From: an uncultured Flavobacteriales bacterium | GTDB taxonomy: Bacteria > Bacteroidota > Bacteroidia > CAIKAF01 | Direction: 5' to 3' | DNA length: 64,000 bases | Assembly: GCA_903825395.1 (NCBI GenBank) | Contig: CAIKAF010000020.1 | Coordinates: 62,001-126,000, forward strand | Shown: piece by piece, positions 17,331 to 26,403 of the stretch | How the letters are laid out: every line of letters begins with the position of its first letter | How positions within the stretch are numbered: the stretch's first letter is position 1 | Position numbers and translations under genes: made by a program | The notes under the pieces: generated by a model | Seen by the model: only the letters and a program-made list of their open reading frames with translations | What the model was told of the DNA's origin: nothing | Databases searched by the model: none

Positions 17331-20300
17331 TACTTTATTTCAGTTGTGGGGGATTTGCTGCGGCTTAACTGAACATAAAACACCGGCAGTAAATAGAGCG
17401 TTAGCAAAAGACTAAATAAAATACCGGCCACAATCACCAGGCCGAGGGGTTGTCTGGATTCCGAGCCGGCGCCAAGAGAAAGAGCAATGGGCAAAGCGCC
17501 CAATGCGGTAGCCAGCGAAGTCATTAAAATGGGGCGGAATCGGTCGGCGGCCGCCTTTTTTGCAGCATCGATTTTTGAAAAGCCTTGTTTTTGAAGCTGA
17601 TTGGCAAATTCAACAATTAGAATTCCATTTTTGGTTACCAACCCAATCAACATAATAATTCCAATTTCGGAAAAAATATTCAGGGTAAATCCAAAGGCCC
17701 AGAGGGCATATAAGGCACCGAACAGGGCGAGAGGAACCGTTAGCATCACAATAAACGGGTCGGTGAAGCTCTCAAACTGCACCGCCAGGATTAAAAACAC
17801 CAGCAATAAGGCAAACAGAAACGCATACGAGGAATTGCCTGAACTTTCAAGAAAGTCGCGGGAAGGACCGGTCCATTCGGTAGAAAAACCTTCAGGTAAA
17901 ACAGCTTCAGCGATGGCATTGATTTCTTGGATGGCTTCGCCCAAGGCTACCCCTTCTGCCGGGTCGGCCTGAATGGTGGCGGATTGATATCGGTTGTAAT
18001 GGTAGATTTGAGGTGAGGCTGTGGACTCTACCACCTCGGCTACATTCCGTAGGGGAATGGGTTTTTTGTTGGAGTTGAGAACATGTAGGTTCAGTATATC
18101 TGAGGCCTCGTTTCTACCTTGCCAATCCACCTGCATCAAAATGGAATATTGGCGACCATCTTTGCTGAAGTATCCAAGTTTTTTACCTGAATATGCCAAT
18201 TGCAGTGCATTGTTAATGTCGCGGATAGACAGACCGAGGGCAGCAGCTTTACTTCTTGAAATTTGAATGATGTTTTCCGGCTTATTGAATTTCAAATCGA
18301 CATCTACTCCCATTAATTTGGGGGATGCTTTAAGGCTATCAAGAATTTTGGGCAACCACGCCTTTATTGTTTCAAATTGGGAGTGTTGCAGGACGAATTG
18401 CAATTGCCGTCCAAGGCGATTTCCTGTTGAAATGGTTTGTTCCTGGCTTATGAAAACCCGGCCTTGAGTGACTGAGTTTAAGTCGCGCATCATTTTTGAG
18501 GCAATTTGTTGCTGACTTCGTTTGCGTTGGGATGGATCGGATAATCGTATGCGCATGAAACCCGTATTGGGAGCTCCACTTCCAAAAAAGCCAGGAGAAG
18601 TAACCGAGAGTACAATTGTTTTTTCGGGTACAGAATCCATGCTCATTTGAACCAACTGATCCATGTAGTGAAACATATATTCGTATGAAACTCCTTCCGG
18701 AGCAGAAACAATGGCCCGAAGAGAACTTCGATCTTCCAGGGGAGCCAACTCTTTTGGGAGGGAAACATAAAGACCTCCGATGCCAAGGGTGGCCAGTCCA
18801 AAAATAATCCAGGCCAACTTTTTCATTTCGAAGAGGGGGGCTAGGGAATTTTGATAGGCCAGCGTAAGCCCTTGGAAAAAGGGTTCAGTTTTCTGGTAGA
18901 GTTTTCCGGATTTATAACCTGATTTAGGGGCTAGCCAGAGGTTCAGAACAACCGTTAGAGTTAAGGAAACAAAAGCAGAAACCATAATGGCTGTTGCCAT
19001 TACAATACCAAATTCCCGAAACAATCTACCTACAAATCCGGGTAAAAAAACGATGGGTAAAAAGACCACAGCCAGGGCGGCCGAGGTAGCTATAACTGCG
19101 AAATTGATTTCTTGGGCTCCTTCCCGTACGGCCGTAAACCGATCTTTTCCTTGTTCCAGTTTTTTAAAAATATTTTCGGTCACCACAATGCCATCGTCAA
19201 CCACCAAGCCTGTTGCCAGTACAATGGCAAGCAGGGTTAGCACATTGATGGAATAGCCTAGGGCATACATAACAAAAAAGGTACTTATCAGGGAAACGGG
19301 AATATCAATCAATGGCCGTAGTGCAACATTGAGGTTTCTAAAGAACATAAACACAATAAGAACCACCAACAAAATGGCAATAATCAACGTTTCAACCACT
19401 TCTCCGATTGAGTTTTTAATAAAAACCGTTGAATCTAGTGCAATATCCAAGCGTAAATCGGCGGGGACTTCCTTCTTTAAAACCTCAAATCGTTTATAAA
19501 ATTCGGTAGCAATATCCAGGTAATTGGCGCCGGGTTGAGGAACTACGGCCAGCGCCACCATGGGAATGCCCGATTCCTTTAAAACGGTTTCTTCCTTTTC
19601 TGCTCCGAGTTCAGCTCGCCCGATGTCTCTCAACCGAACCGTTCTAAACTGATCTTGAAGAACGATTAGATTTTCAAATTCCTGGGCGGTTTTAAATTGT
19701 CCTAAGGTTTTTAAGGTCAATTCGGTTTGGTTGCCCGTTATTTTTCCGGCGGGCAATTCCACATGTTCATTGAGCAGTGCTTGAGCCACTTGAGCGGGGT
19801 CAACATGCAAGGCCTTCAGTTTAATTGGATCTAGCCAAAGCCGCATGGCATACCGTTTTTCTCCCCAAATTTGAACGGTGCTTACTCCGGGAATGGTTTG
19901 AATGCGTTCTAAAATAATTCGATTTGCATAGTCATTCAACTCCAGGTGAGAGCGGGTATTGCTTTGCACCAGCATTGATAAAATGGCATCGGAATTGGCA
20001 TCGGCCTTATTTACGACAGGTGGGGCATCGATGTCGTTGGGAAGTGCGTTCAGAGCTTGGCCGACTTTATCACGGACATCGTTGGCGGCATCGTCCAAAT
20101 CGGATGAAAGGTCAAATTCGACTCGAATTTGACTTTTTCCTTGGTTTGAACTGCTGGATATGCTTCGTACGCCTGCAATCCCATTGATTGTTTTTTCTAG
20201 GGGTTCGGTAATTTGACTTTCAATGATGTCGGGGTTGGCACCGGAGTAGGATGTAGTAATGGTAATGACGGGAGGGTCAACCGAAGGAAATTCACGCAGG

Positions 20301-20398
20301 CCAAGCATGTTGAACCCAAGAATCCCAAAAATGATGAGAAACAAATTTAAGACCAATACCAAAACAGGTCTTTTCAGGCTAAGTTCGGGCAGGCTCAT
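17330..20398 (-). CDS. RND efflux pump inner-membrane subunit (HAE1 type)
   Basis: A 1022-residue AcrB/MexB-type proton-driven pump. Seen are the N-terminus PELSLKRPVLVLVLNLFLI, FPSVDPPVITITTSYSGA, the TM4 proton relay in GLVVDDGIVVTENIF (two Asp) and the TM10 lysine in LVTKNGILIVEFAN. Two periplasmic modules sit between TM1-2 and TM7-8 as usual. Length fits the family (about 1020-1050). The start overlaps the membrane fusion protein stop by 4 nt. Confidence 0.93.
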   Translation of the reverse strand: MSLPELSLKRPVLVLVLNLFLIIFGILGFNMLGLREFPSVDPPVITITTSYSGANPDIIESQITEPLEKTINGIAGVRSISSSSNQGKSQIRVEFDLSSDLDDAANDVRDKVGQALNALPNDIDAPPVVNKADANSDAILSMLVQSNTRSHLELNDYANRIILERIQTIPGVSTVQIWGEKRYAMRLWLDPIKLKALHVDPAQVAQALLNEHVELPAGKITGNQTELTLKTLGQFKTAQEFENLIVLQDQFRTVRLRDIGRAELGAEKEETVLKESGIPMVALAVVPQPGANYLDIATEFYKRFEVLKKEVPADLRLDIALDSTVFIKNSIGEVVETLIIAILLVVLIVFMFFRNLNVALRPLIDIPVSLISTFFVMYALGYSINVLTLLAIVLATGLVVDDGIVVTENIFKKLEQGKDRFTAVREGAQEINFAVIATSAALAVVFLPIVFLPGFVGRLFREFGIVMATAIMVSAFVSLTLTVVLNLWLAPKSGYKSGKLYQKTEPFFQGLTLAYQNSLAPLFEMKKLAWIIFGLATLGIGGLYVSLPKELAPLEDRSSLRAIVSAPEGVSYEYMFHYMDQLVQMSMDSVPEKTIVLSVTSPGFFGSGAPNTGFMRIRLSDPSQRKRSQQQIASKMMRDLNSVTQGRVFISQEQTISTGNRLGRQLQFVLQHSQFETIKAWLPKILDSLKASPKLMGVDVDLKFNKPENIIQISRSKAAALGLSIRDINNALQLAYSGKKLGYFSKDGRQYSILMQVDWQGRNEASDILNLHVLNSNKKPIPLRNVAEVVESTASPQIYHYNRYQSATIQADPAEGVALGEAIQEINAIAEAVLPEGFSTEWTGPSRDFLESSGNSSYAFLFALLLVFLILAVQFESFTDPFIVMLTVPLALFGALYALWAFGFTLNIFSEIGIIMLIGLVTKNGILIVEFANQLQKQGFSKIDAAKKAAADRFRPILMTSLATALGALPIALSLGAGSESRQPLGLVIVAGILFSLLLTLYLLPVFYVQLSRSKSPTTEIK

Positions 20399-21459
20399 GG
20401 CAATGTAGAGCCTTGATTTTTAAGATGTACAGAAATGGAGTCGCCGGGTTTAATCTGCAATAAGCCTGAGGTCAATACCGTATCGCCAGGGTTTAAACCT
20501 TTGATGATTTCCACCTTATTTTCAGTTCGGGCCCCCAGCTCAACCGGAACAAATACTGCCTTTGCTGATTTTACAATAGCCACATTAAATCCTCTGATTT
20601 GTGGAATAACTGCTTGAGAAGGAATCCAAACGGAGGATTTTGATGTTGGCTTCAGGATCACTTGGACCACATCGCCGGCATGAGCATCGCCATTGGGATT
20701 TAGAATTCTCGCTTTAACCATACTGTTCCGGTAATCTGCATCGAGGTTGGGAGAAATTCGGGGCGATGAGATGCCTTTTAATTGGTTATTGGGAAGGCGA
20801 ATCCACATGGAATCGTTGGCTTGAACATAGGGTAAATATGCCGAAGGCACCTGAAAGAGCAGGTCTAACTCTTGCGTATTTAGCAATTGAAACAAGGGCT
20901 CGCCTGCTTTAACAAACTGTCCAGGGCTCAATTGGAAAAGTCCAATTTTTCCAGAGAATGGTGCTTTAATTTGGCAGCGGTTCACCTGGATGCTGGCCAA
21001 ATTTAATTCGGCTGCGCGTTGTTGAGCGGAATAAAAAGCCTCTTCATATTCCAACTTTGATACAGAGCCGTTTTCTGCCAAGGGCTTAAGGCGTTCGGCT
21101 TTGGTTTTTGCCAGAGCGTAGTTGGCTTCGGCCTTTTCCATTCCGGCTCTCCATTCTTGGTCGTCCAACACCACCATAACCTGGCCTTTCGAGACGGTTC
21201 CGCCCTCTTGAACCAAAATCGATTGGATTTTTCCTGAAACTTCAGGTATAACCTCGATGGTTTGGCTGGGTAAAAATTCTCCGCTGAATTCAACGGTAGG
21301 ACTTAAGGATTCAGAACTGGCGATAACACCATCAACCTTGGGTTTGGGTTTTGCTGCTGAATTGTTGGTGGAACTGGAATTGGAGGATAGCCATTTAAAA
21401 GCGGCCAGACCAAGAATAATGGCGAGCAGAACCAACAAAATTCGAAGAGTAACTTTCAC
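20395..21459 (-). CDS. RND efflux periplasmic adaptor (membrane fusion protein)
   Basis: A 354-residue HlyD/AcrA-type adaptor. An N-terminal signal anchor (about residues 5-23) is followed by a Ser/Asn/Pro linker. Next come the lipoyl halves (EVSGKIQSILVQEGGTVSKG and IKAPFSGKIG) around a short helical hairpin, then beta-barrel and membrane-proximal domains ending GLNPGDTVLTSGLLQIKPGD. It is first in the efflux operon and has its own promoter box upstream. Confidence 0.92.
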   Translation of the reverse strand: MKVTLRILLVLLAIILGLAAFKWLSSNSSSTNNSAAKPKPKVDGVIASSESLSPTVEFSGEFLPSQTIEVIPEVSGKIQSILVQEGGTVSKGQVMVVLDDQEWRAGMEKAEANYALAKTKAERLKPLAENGSVSKLEYEEAFYSAQQRAAELNLASIQVNRCQIKAPFSGKIGLFQLSPGQFVKAGEPLFQLLNTQELDLLFQVPSAYLPYVQANDSMWIRLPNNQLKGISSPRISPNLDADYRNSMVKARILNPNGDAHAGDVVQVILKPTSKSSVWIPSQAVIPQIRGFNVAIVKSAKAVFVPVELGARTENKVEIIKGLNPGDTVLTSGLLQIKPGDSISVHLKNQGSTLP

Positions 21460-21490
21460 TTAGGCTGTACTAAAATCCGCTAATGGACTG

Positions 21491-21498
21491 CAAAGGTA
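21491..21498 (-). promoter_or_regulatory. -7 box TACCTTTG of the RND operon
   Basis: Perfect TAnnTTTG on the minus strand, 31 nt before the adaptor start codon; the predicted leader is about 20-25 nt. No convincing -33 TTG at 19-21 nt spacing. No operator palindrome was recognised nearby. Confidence 0.5.
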
Positions 21499-21564
21499 AG
21501 GCAATGCCAATGAATCGAGGGAAGGGATTAACGTTAATTTAAAAATTAATTCGATTTAGAGTTT

Positions 21565-21716
21565 GGTTGGCCGCGGTAGGGATTGACGCAATTAGCCCGC
21601 AGAGGATGAAGCGGCAGGCAAAACAGAGCTAAAAGAGCGACTTTAGGAGCTACTTTTGGCTCTGATTTTGCCCCGCTGAAGCCCGAGGACTAATGCGGAA
21701 AGCCCGCAACCGCCCT
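21565..21716 (-). repeat. Structured intergenic repeat, copy B
   Basis: Minus-strand copy that begins 22 nt after the stop of the minus-strand MFS gene. Arms 21653-21696 and 21588-21635 pair with a few mismatches, but their sequence differs from copy A. The apex AGC-TCCTAAAGTC-GCT lies at 21636-21651. The shared end blocks GGGCTTTCCG and TCAATCCC are present, with TACCGCGG replacing TGCCGCG. Confidence 0.85.
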
Positions 21717-21738
21717 AAAAGAAGATAAAGCTATCAAC

Positions 21739-22971
21739 CTATTGCTCAGAAAAATCAAGGTCTTTACCGAACGATTCTTTCAGGTAGAGCGTGCTTATTG
21801 CGGCCAATCCGATGCAAAGAATGCCGACCAAAATGGCGCTGCCGATGCTGCCAAGCCAAGGAGATTCGGCCAGAAATTTAAACAGCAACGTAATGGGAAC
21901 AACGGCTCCGCGCACAAAATTGGGAACTGTATTTGCCACAGTAGCGCGGATGTTAGTGCCGAATTGTTCGGCAGAAATGGTGACAAATAGGGCCCAATAG
22001 CCGGTGCTGATGCCCAGCAGGCCGCAAATGCCGTAGATAAGGGACGTATTGTTGCTGTGGATGCCGCTGAGGTAAAGTCCTGAAACTAGGGCGGCGAAAA
22101 TTAGGTAAGCAAGCACAACCTTCAGCCGAGATTTAAACCATTGCGAAAGAAGTCCGGCGAGCAAGTCGCCCGCTGATAGGCCTAGATAAACAAACATAAT
22201 GGCCTTGCCGACCTGTATCGAATCGGGGAAGTTCAGTGCGGTTGAGAAATGGGAGTCAATGAGAGCGATGAGCACGCCCACCACATACCAGACAGGCAAA
22301 CCCATGCCGATGCAAGCCAGATACCGAAGTAAACGAGCTTTAGATTGAAACAACAGAAAGAAATTGCCTCTGTTTTTTTCGTGTTTTCCGGCCTTGAACA
22401 AATCGCTTTCCATGGTGCCCACCCGCAGTGCCAGGAGGGCAAGCCCCATGATTCCACCCACCCAATAGGCTGATTTCCAGCTGCTGAAGCTTTCTGCGAC
22501 CAAATACGCAAAAACGGCTCCCAAAGCGCCGAAGGTAACCATGATCATGGTTCCATACCCGCGCTTATCTTTATGCATAACTTCACTAATCAGCGTAATT
22601 CCTGCGCCAAGTTCTCCGGCCAGGCCCAAACCGGCAATGAATCTAACGGTGGCATAGGAAGGGATATTCCACACATAGGCATTTGCAATGTTGGCCAGGC
22701 TGTACAACAGAATGCTGCCAAACAGCGTTTTAAGCCTTCCCAACTTATCGCCCAGAATCCCCCAGATGAGTCCACCGAGCAGCATGCCTGACATTTGCCA
22801 ATTGAAAAGCTCAATTTTGTAGTTCTTTCGTAGAATTTCGTCGGATATTCCCAGGTCAATCAGGCTGGCTTCTTTTACCACCTGAAAGAGAATCAGGTCG
22901 TATATATCAACAAAATATCCCAACGCAGCCACCATAATAAGCAGCCAGGTTTTTGTTGTGGAAGTGGGCAT
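21739..22971 (-). CDS. MFS transporter (sugar/organic acid type)
   Basis: A 410-residue major facilitator with about 12 hydrophobic segments. The loop 2-3 signature reads GDKLGRLKTLFGS, and the block RFIAGLGLAGELGAGITLISE resembles the sugar porter and aromatic acid:H+ symporter subfamilies. The first helix ends YFVDIYDLILF, with acidic residues that often carry the proton. Substrate unknown. Single-gene unit followed by repeat copy B. Confidence 0.85.
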   Translation of the reverse strand: MPTSTTKTWLLIMVAALGYFVDIYDLILFQVVKEASLIDLGISDEILRKNYKIELFNWQMSGMLLGGLIWGILGDKLGRLKTLFGSILLYSLANIANAYVWNIPSYATVRFIAGLGLAGELGAGITLISEVMHKDKRGYGTMIMVTFGALGAVFAYLVAESFSSWKSAYWVGGIMGLALLALRVGTMESDLFKAGKHEKNRGNFFLLFQSKARLLRYLACIGMGLPVWYVVGVLIALIDSHFSTALNFPDSIQVGKAIMFVYLGLSAGDLLAGLLSQWFKSRLKVVLAYLIFAALVSGLYLSGIHSNNTSLIYGICGLLGISTGYWALFVTISAEQFGTNIRATVANTVPNFVRGAVVPITLLFKFLAESPWLGSIGSAILVGILCIGLAAISTLYLKESFGKDLDFSEQ

Positions 22972-23147
22972 TGGCGTTTATTTTTTGGATGCAAACAGAG
23001 TCAAAAGGTAAAAAATCAATCGCATAGATAGTTAAAATTTAAAGAAGGAGCCGAGATTTTCAGCTTAAATCACTCATAATTATTGGATTATGAAAAAGGG
23101 GGTACTTGTACTTTTCTGATTTTCAGAAACCGGGTAAAAAAATCACA

Positions 23148-23176
23148 TTGGAAGCCAACTTGGGGTTGTATCTTTG
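23148..23176 (+). promoter_or_regulatory. Promoter TTG-N18-TATCTTTG of the secreted Asp-box protein
   Basis: TTG at 23148-23150 and a -7 box TATCTTTG at 23169-23176. The box ends 3 nt before ATG 23180. The TTG inside the box is in frame with the gene and can be mistaken for the start codon. Confidence 0.6.
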
Positions 23177-23179
23177 AGC

Positions 23180-25645
23180 ATGAAGATGAACGAACTGACA
23201 GGACTAAAATGGGCAGTGGGCATAGGCATCATTGTTGTTTTACCGTATATAATGGGTCAACGAAGGACTTCAAATCCTGAGCGGCCTAAAGGCATTCCGA
23301 TGGATCCGGGTTGGATAGATCAATGGAGGGAGATGCGTGGATTTACCGGGGGGGCTGAGGATGCGGAAAAGATGCGGTATGCTAGAAACAATGCCTTGGC
23401 AGCACGTAGTTTGAAATCGGGCGGTATTTTGCAAAACCTGCAGGAATTGGGACCTGGCAATGTTGGAGGGCGGACTCGTGCCTTTTGCATCGATACCAGA
23501 GATTCTGCCCGGTATTTGGCAGCGGGTATTAGTGGGGGGATTTGGGAGAGCAGCAATTCGGGTTTCAGTTGGAGCCCAGTACAGGATGATGCCGCTAATT
23601 TATCGGTAACCGGATTGGCCCAAGATCCCTTTAACCCTAACCACTGGGTGTATTGTTCCGGCGAGCCGGCAGGAAATTCAGCGGGAATTCCGGGGGCAGG
23701 AATTTTTGAAAGTTGGGATGATGCTCAGTCGTTTCAACTGATACCGGGTACAGGAGCGGCTCCTTTTTTGTATGCCTGGAGGATTGCTTTTTCGCCAACC
23801 GATTCTGGGACATTTTTTGTGGCTACAGCTACTGGCGGATTGTGGAGGACACAGAATCAGGGGCAGCAATTTGAGCAGGTCTTTGGAAATTCAAACGTAA
23901 CCGACCTGGAATTTTTGCCTTCGGGCACGGCCTTAATTGGAGTTCATAGTCAGGGGGTATATCGTTCTTTCAGCGGAAATTCAGGGAGTTTTGATTTGGT
24001 TTCTTCGGGATTGCCGGCCAACTTTAGGCGGGTTGAATTGGCTTTGGCGGCAACAGATACATCCATGTTCTACGCCATCTTAGAAAATACGAACGGAGAT
24101 GATGTGCTTGGGGTTTACAGAACAACCGATGCTGGAGGCTCCTGGAATTTGAGGGGCAACCCCTCCAATTTTGGAATTCGTTTTTATTTTCCGTGGTATT
24201 GCCTGGCCTTGCAAGTTGACCCACAAAACAGTTCGAAATTATTGGTGGGATCGGTCACTTCAGGATACAGCACCGATGGAGGACAAACCTGGGATGAATT
24301 GCCAGATAGTCATGCCGATTACCATGGATTTACCTTTTTGCCCGGTCAAAATAATGTATTTATTGCATTCAACGACGGTGGACTTTACAGGTACACATTT
24401 CAGCAGGTGAATACGGCCTATGTGCAATCATTGAATGAAGGTTATCGGGTAACTCAATTTTATGCCGGAACCTATTGGCCAAGTGGTCAAACCTATATTG
24501 GAGGAACCCAAGACAACGGCACACACCAAGGTCAGGCCTTAACAGGGGGAACCAAGAAATTATTTGGAGGAGATGGAGGGTTTGCGTTTAAGCATCAGCA
24601 AATTAATAATGTAGGGTATGTATCGTGGCAGAATGGGCATTTACTGCGTTCTGATAACATTCACGAACAATTTCCTGACTTCAATTACATTTTAAATGGA
24701 TTGGACGCTGATTTTGATGACAATGTGGATGAAAATACCTGGTTTATTTCACCATTAGAGGGGAATCCGTTGGATGGAGATCAGCTGTTTTTTGTTACCC
24801 GTTTTCGGGCCTGGATGAGCATAAGTCGAGGGTCGTTGTGGTTTCCAATAACGGCACCCATAGCCAACTTATATGCCATAGGAGTCACCAATGAGCTGTA
24901 TCCGTCCATTTATTTTGGGGGAACAAGCAAGTTTTATCGGGTTTTGGATGCCTATGGTTCAGTTGCCGGAGATGAAGACAACCTATCTGGAACCATTCCC
25001 AGCACCATGTCAGGTAAATTTATGAGCTGCATCAAAGCTTCGCCTGTTGATACCCATACCCTGTTTATTGGTTTCAGCACCTACAGTACGGGACCGATGA
25101 TTTGGAAAGTGACTCAGGCCAACCAAAGTCCTGTCTGGACGGACATTACAGGAGACCTGCCCAGCGGGTTGCCCGTTAACAGCATCGAAGTAAGTCCTTG
25201 GAATGAGCAAATCCTATTCGCGGCCACAGATTATGGGTTGTATTATACCACCGATGGAGGGCAGCATTGGTTTGCCGAAAATCAAATCCCCATGGTGAGT
25301 ATTCATCAGCTTCGGATGCGTTCGGATGGAACCTTGTTTGTGTTTTCGCATGGTCGGGGTGTTTTTTCAGGGCAATTGGAGGCTCCGGTATCTGGAATAC
25401 AGGCGGCAACCGCCTCGGTTCATGTATGGCCAAATCCTGCCAGGGATGTTTTGCGGGTAACTGGCATTCCTGAGGGTACAGCCTACGAAATACGGGATGC
25501 CATGGGAAGAACCGTACAGCAGGGCAAAATGACGGATTCCAAGACCGGCATAGTGGTTAGTCATTTGCCTGTGGGCAGGTATTTGATTTCGTGGCCAAGC
25601 ATGCCGAAGTCCTATGCAGCTACCTCATTTATAAAAAAAGATTGA
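23180..25645 (+). CDS. Secreted Asp-box/VPS10-like beta-propeller protein with T9SS sorting domain
   Basis: An 821-residue exported protein. After an N-terminal hydrophobic segment come repeated beta-propeller blades with Asp-box motifs (S/T-x-D-x-G-x-x-W): TTDAGGSW, STDGGQTW, TTDGGQHW and the degenerate SSNSGFSW. Similar proteins are annotated as sortilin/VPS10-like glycosyl hydrolases, but catalysis cannot be shown here. The last 75 residues (VHVWPNPARDVLRVTG through PVGRYLISW) form a type A type IX secretion sorting domain, so it should be cell-surface or released. The stop overlaps the next gene's TTG start. Confidence 0.85.
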   Translation: MKMNELTGLKWAVGIGIIVVLPYIMGQRRTSNPERPKGIPMDPGWIDQWREMRGFTGGAEDAEKMRYARNNALAARSLKSGGILQNLQELGPGNVGGRTRAFCIDTRDSARYLAAGISGGIWESSNSGFSWSPVQDDAANLSVTGLAQDPFNPNHWVYCSGEPAGNSAGIPGAGIFESWDDAQSFQLIPGTGAAPFLYAWRIAFSPTDSGTFFVATATGGLWRTQNQGQQFEQVFGNSNVTDLEFLPSGTALIGVHSQGVYRSFSGNSGSFDLVSSGLPANFRRVELALAATDTSMFYAILENTNGDDVLGVYRTTDAGGSWNLRGNPSNFGIRFYFPWYCLALQVDPQNSSKLLVGSVTSGYSTDGGQTWDELPDSHADYHGFTFLPGQNNVFIAFNDGGLYRYTFQQVNTAYVQSLNEGYRVTQFYAGTYWPSGQTYIGGTQDNGTHQGQALTGGTKKLFGGDGGFAFKHQQINNVGYVSWQNGHLLRSDNIHEQFPDFNYILNGLDADFDDNVDENTWFISPLEGNPLDGDQLFFVTRFRAWMSISRGSLWFPITAPIANLYAIGVTNELYPSIYFGGTSKFYRVLDAYGSVAGDEDNLSGTIPSTMSGKFMSCIKASPVDTHTLFIGFSTYSTGPMIWKVTQANQSPVWTDITGDLPSGLPVNSIEVSPWNEQILFAATDYGLYYTTDGGQHWFAENQIPMVSIHQLRMRSDGTLFVFSHGRGVFSGQLEAPVSGIQAATASVHVWPNPARDVLRVTGIPEGTAYEIRDAMGRTVQQGKMTDSKTGIVVSHLPVGRYLISWPSMPKSYAATSFIKKD

Positions 25646-26403
25646 GCGAGGTGGTACCTGTGTTGTTGCATGGATTGAACGAATCGTCCTTCATGTGGCA
25701 AGGCTGGATGAGCAAACCAGGTTTTGGGAACTCCGTCCGGGTTGATTTTCCGGGCTTTGGTGGGCAAGATGTTCCGGAAGGGTTTGATTTTAGCATTTCC
25801 TCTTATGCGCAATGGCTTCAGGAACAATTGAAGGGCATGGCTGGTCCTTTTTTATTGATTGGACACAGCATGGGAGGGTATATTGCCTTGGAATTTTTGA
25901 ACAGGTATCCAGAGCAGGTTGGGGGAGTGGTTTTGGTGAATTCCTATGCCTCTGCCGACAATCAAACCAGAAAACAGCACCGAAATCAGGCCATTGAAAT
26001 GCTTTCGAAAAATCCGTCGGCCTATTTTCGGTTGTTTTCAGAGGCTTTATTTTATCCCGAACCAGGTTGGTTGAAACGGCCGGAAGGACGCATGTTTTAT
26101 AGACAGCTGTTGGCCTTAAAGCCAAGCATGATTCAAGAGGTCTTAAAAGGCTTAATGGATCGCTTGTGCCACCGAGAAACCGTGTTGAAATGGAATTCCA
26201 ACATCCACTATATTTTTGGTTCAGAAGATAAAATGTTGGAGGCAGACATGTTGCAGCAGGAAGCAAATCAGCTGGGAGCCCGGCAAACGTGCATCCCGGG
26301 AAAGGGGCACATGCTTCCTTGGCAAGCGTCCGAATTGGTTCAGTCGTATATTTTGAGTCAATTTGAATTGCCTGCGCATAAAGCCTTACCTTTGCACCCA
26401 TGA
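25642..26403 (+). CDS. Alpha/beta hydrolase
   Basis: A 253-residue alpha/beta-fold hydrolase. The oxyanion region LLHGLNESS, the nucleophile elbow GHSMGG, an acid in FGSEDKM and the histidine in GKGHML give a complete catalytic set. The preferred start is TTG 25642, which overlaps the upstream stop (TTGA); the reading from it begins M-SEVVPVLLHGL. An in-frame ATG at 25591 lies inside the previous gene and would add residues without homology to the fold. The end overlaps mtaB by 4 nt. Substrate unknown. Confidence 0.82.
   Translation: MSEVVPVLLHGLNESSFMWQGWMSKPGFGNSVRVDFPGFGGQDVPEGFDFSISSYAQWLQEQLKGMAGPFLLIGHSMGGYIALEFLNRYPEQVGGVVLVNSYASADNQTRKQHRNQAIEMLSKNPSAYFRLFSEALFYPEPGWLKRPEGRMFYRQLLALKPSMIQEVLKGLMDRLCHRETVLKWNSNIHYIFGSEDKMLEADMLQQEANQLGARQTCIPGKGHMLPWQASELVQSYILSQFELPAHKALPLHP
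26362..26394 (+). promoter_or_regulatory. Promoter TTTG-N21-TACCTTTG of mtaB
   Basis: A textbook Bacteroidota promoter inside the end of the hydrolase gene: TTTG at 26362-26365, 21 nt, TACCTTTG at 26387-26394, ending 5 nt before the mtaB ATG. It predicts that mtaB is also transcribed on its own as a leaderless message. Confidence 0.65.

Noticed and set aside
18987-19256. Frames on the + strand opposite the RND pump
   Set aside because: Antisense shadows of strongly conserved pump sequence.
23090-23119. Nine-codon frame MKKGVLVLF in the gap before the Asp-box gene
   Set aside because: It looks like a signal-peptide start but stops at once. No continuation in another frame was convincing.
25790-26401. 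203-codon minus-strand frame opposite the alpha/beta hydrolase
   Set aside because: The sense strand has a complete catalytic set; the antisense product is low-complexity and unrecognised.
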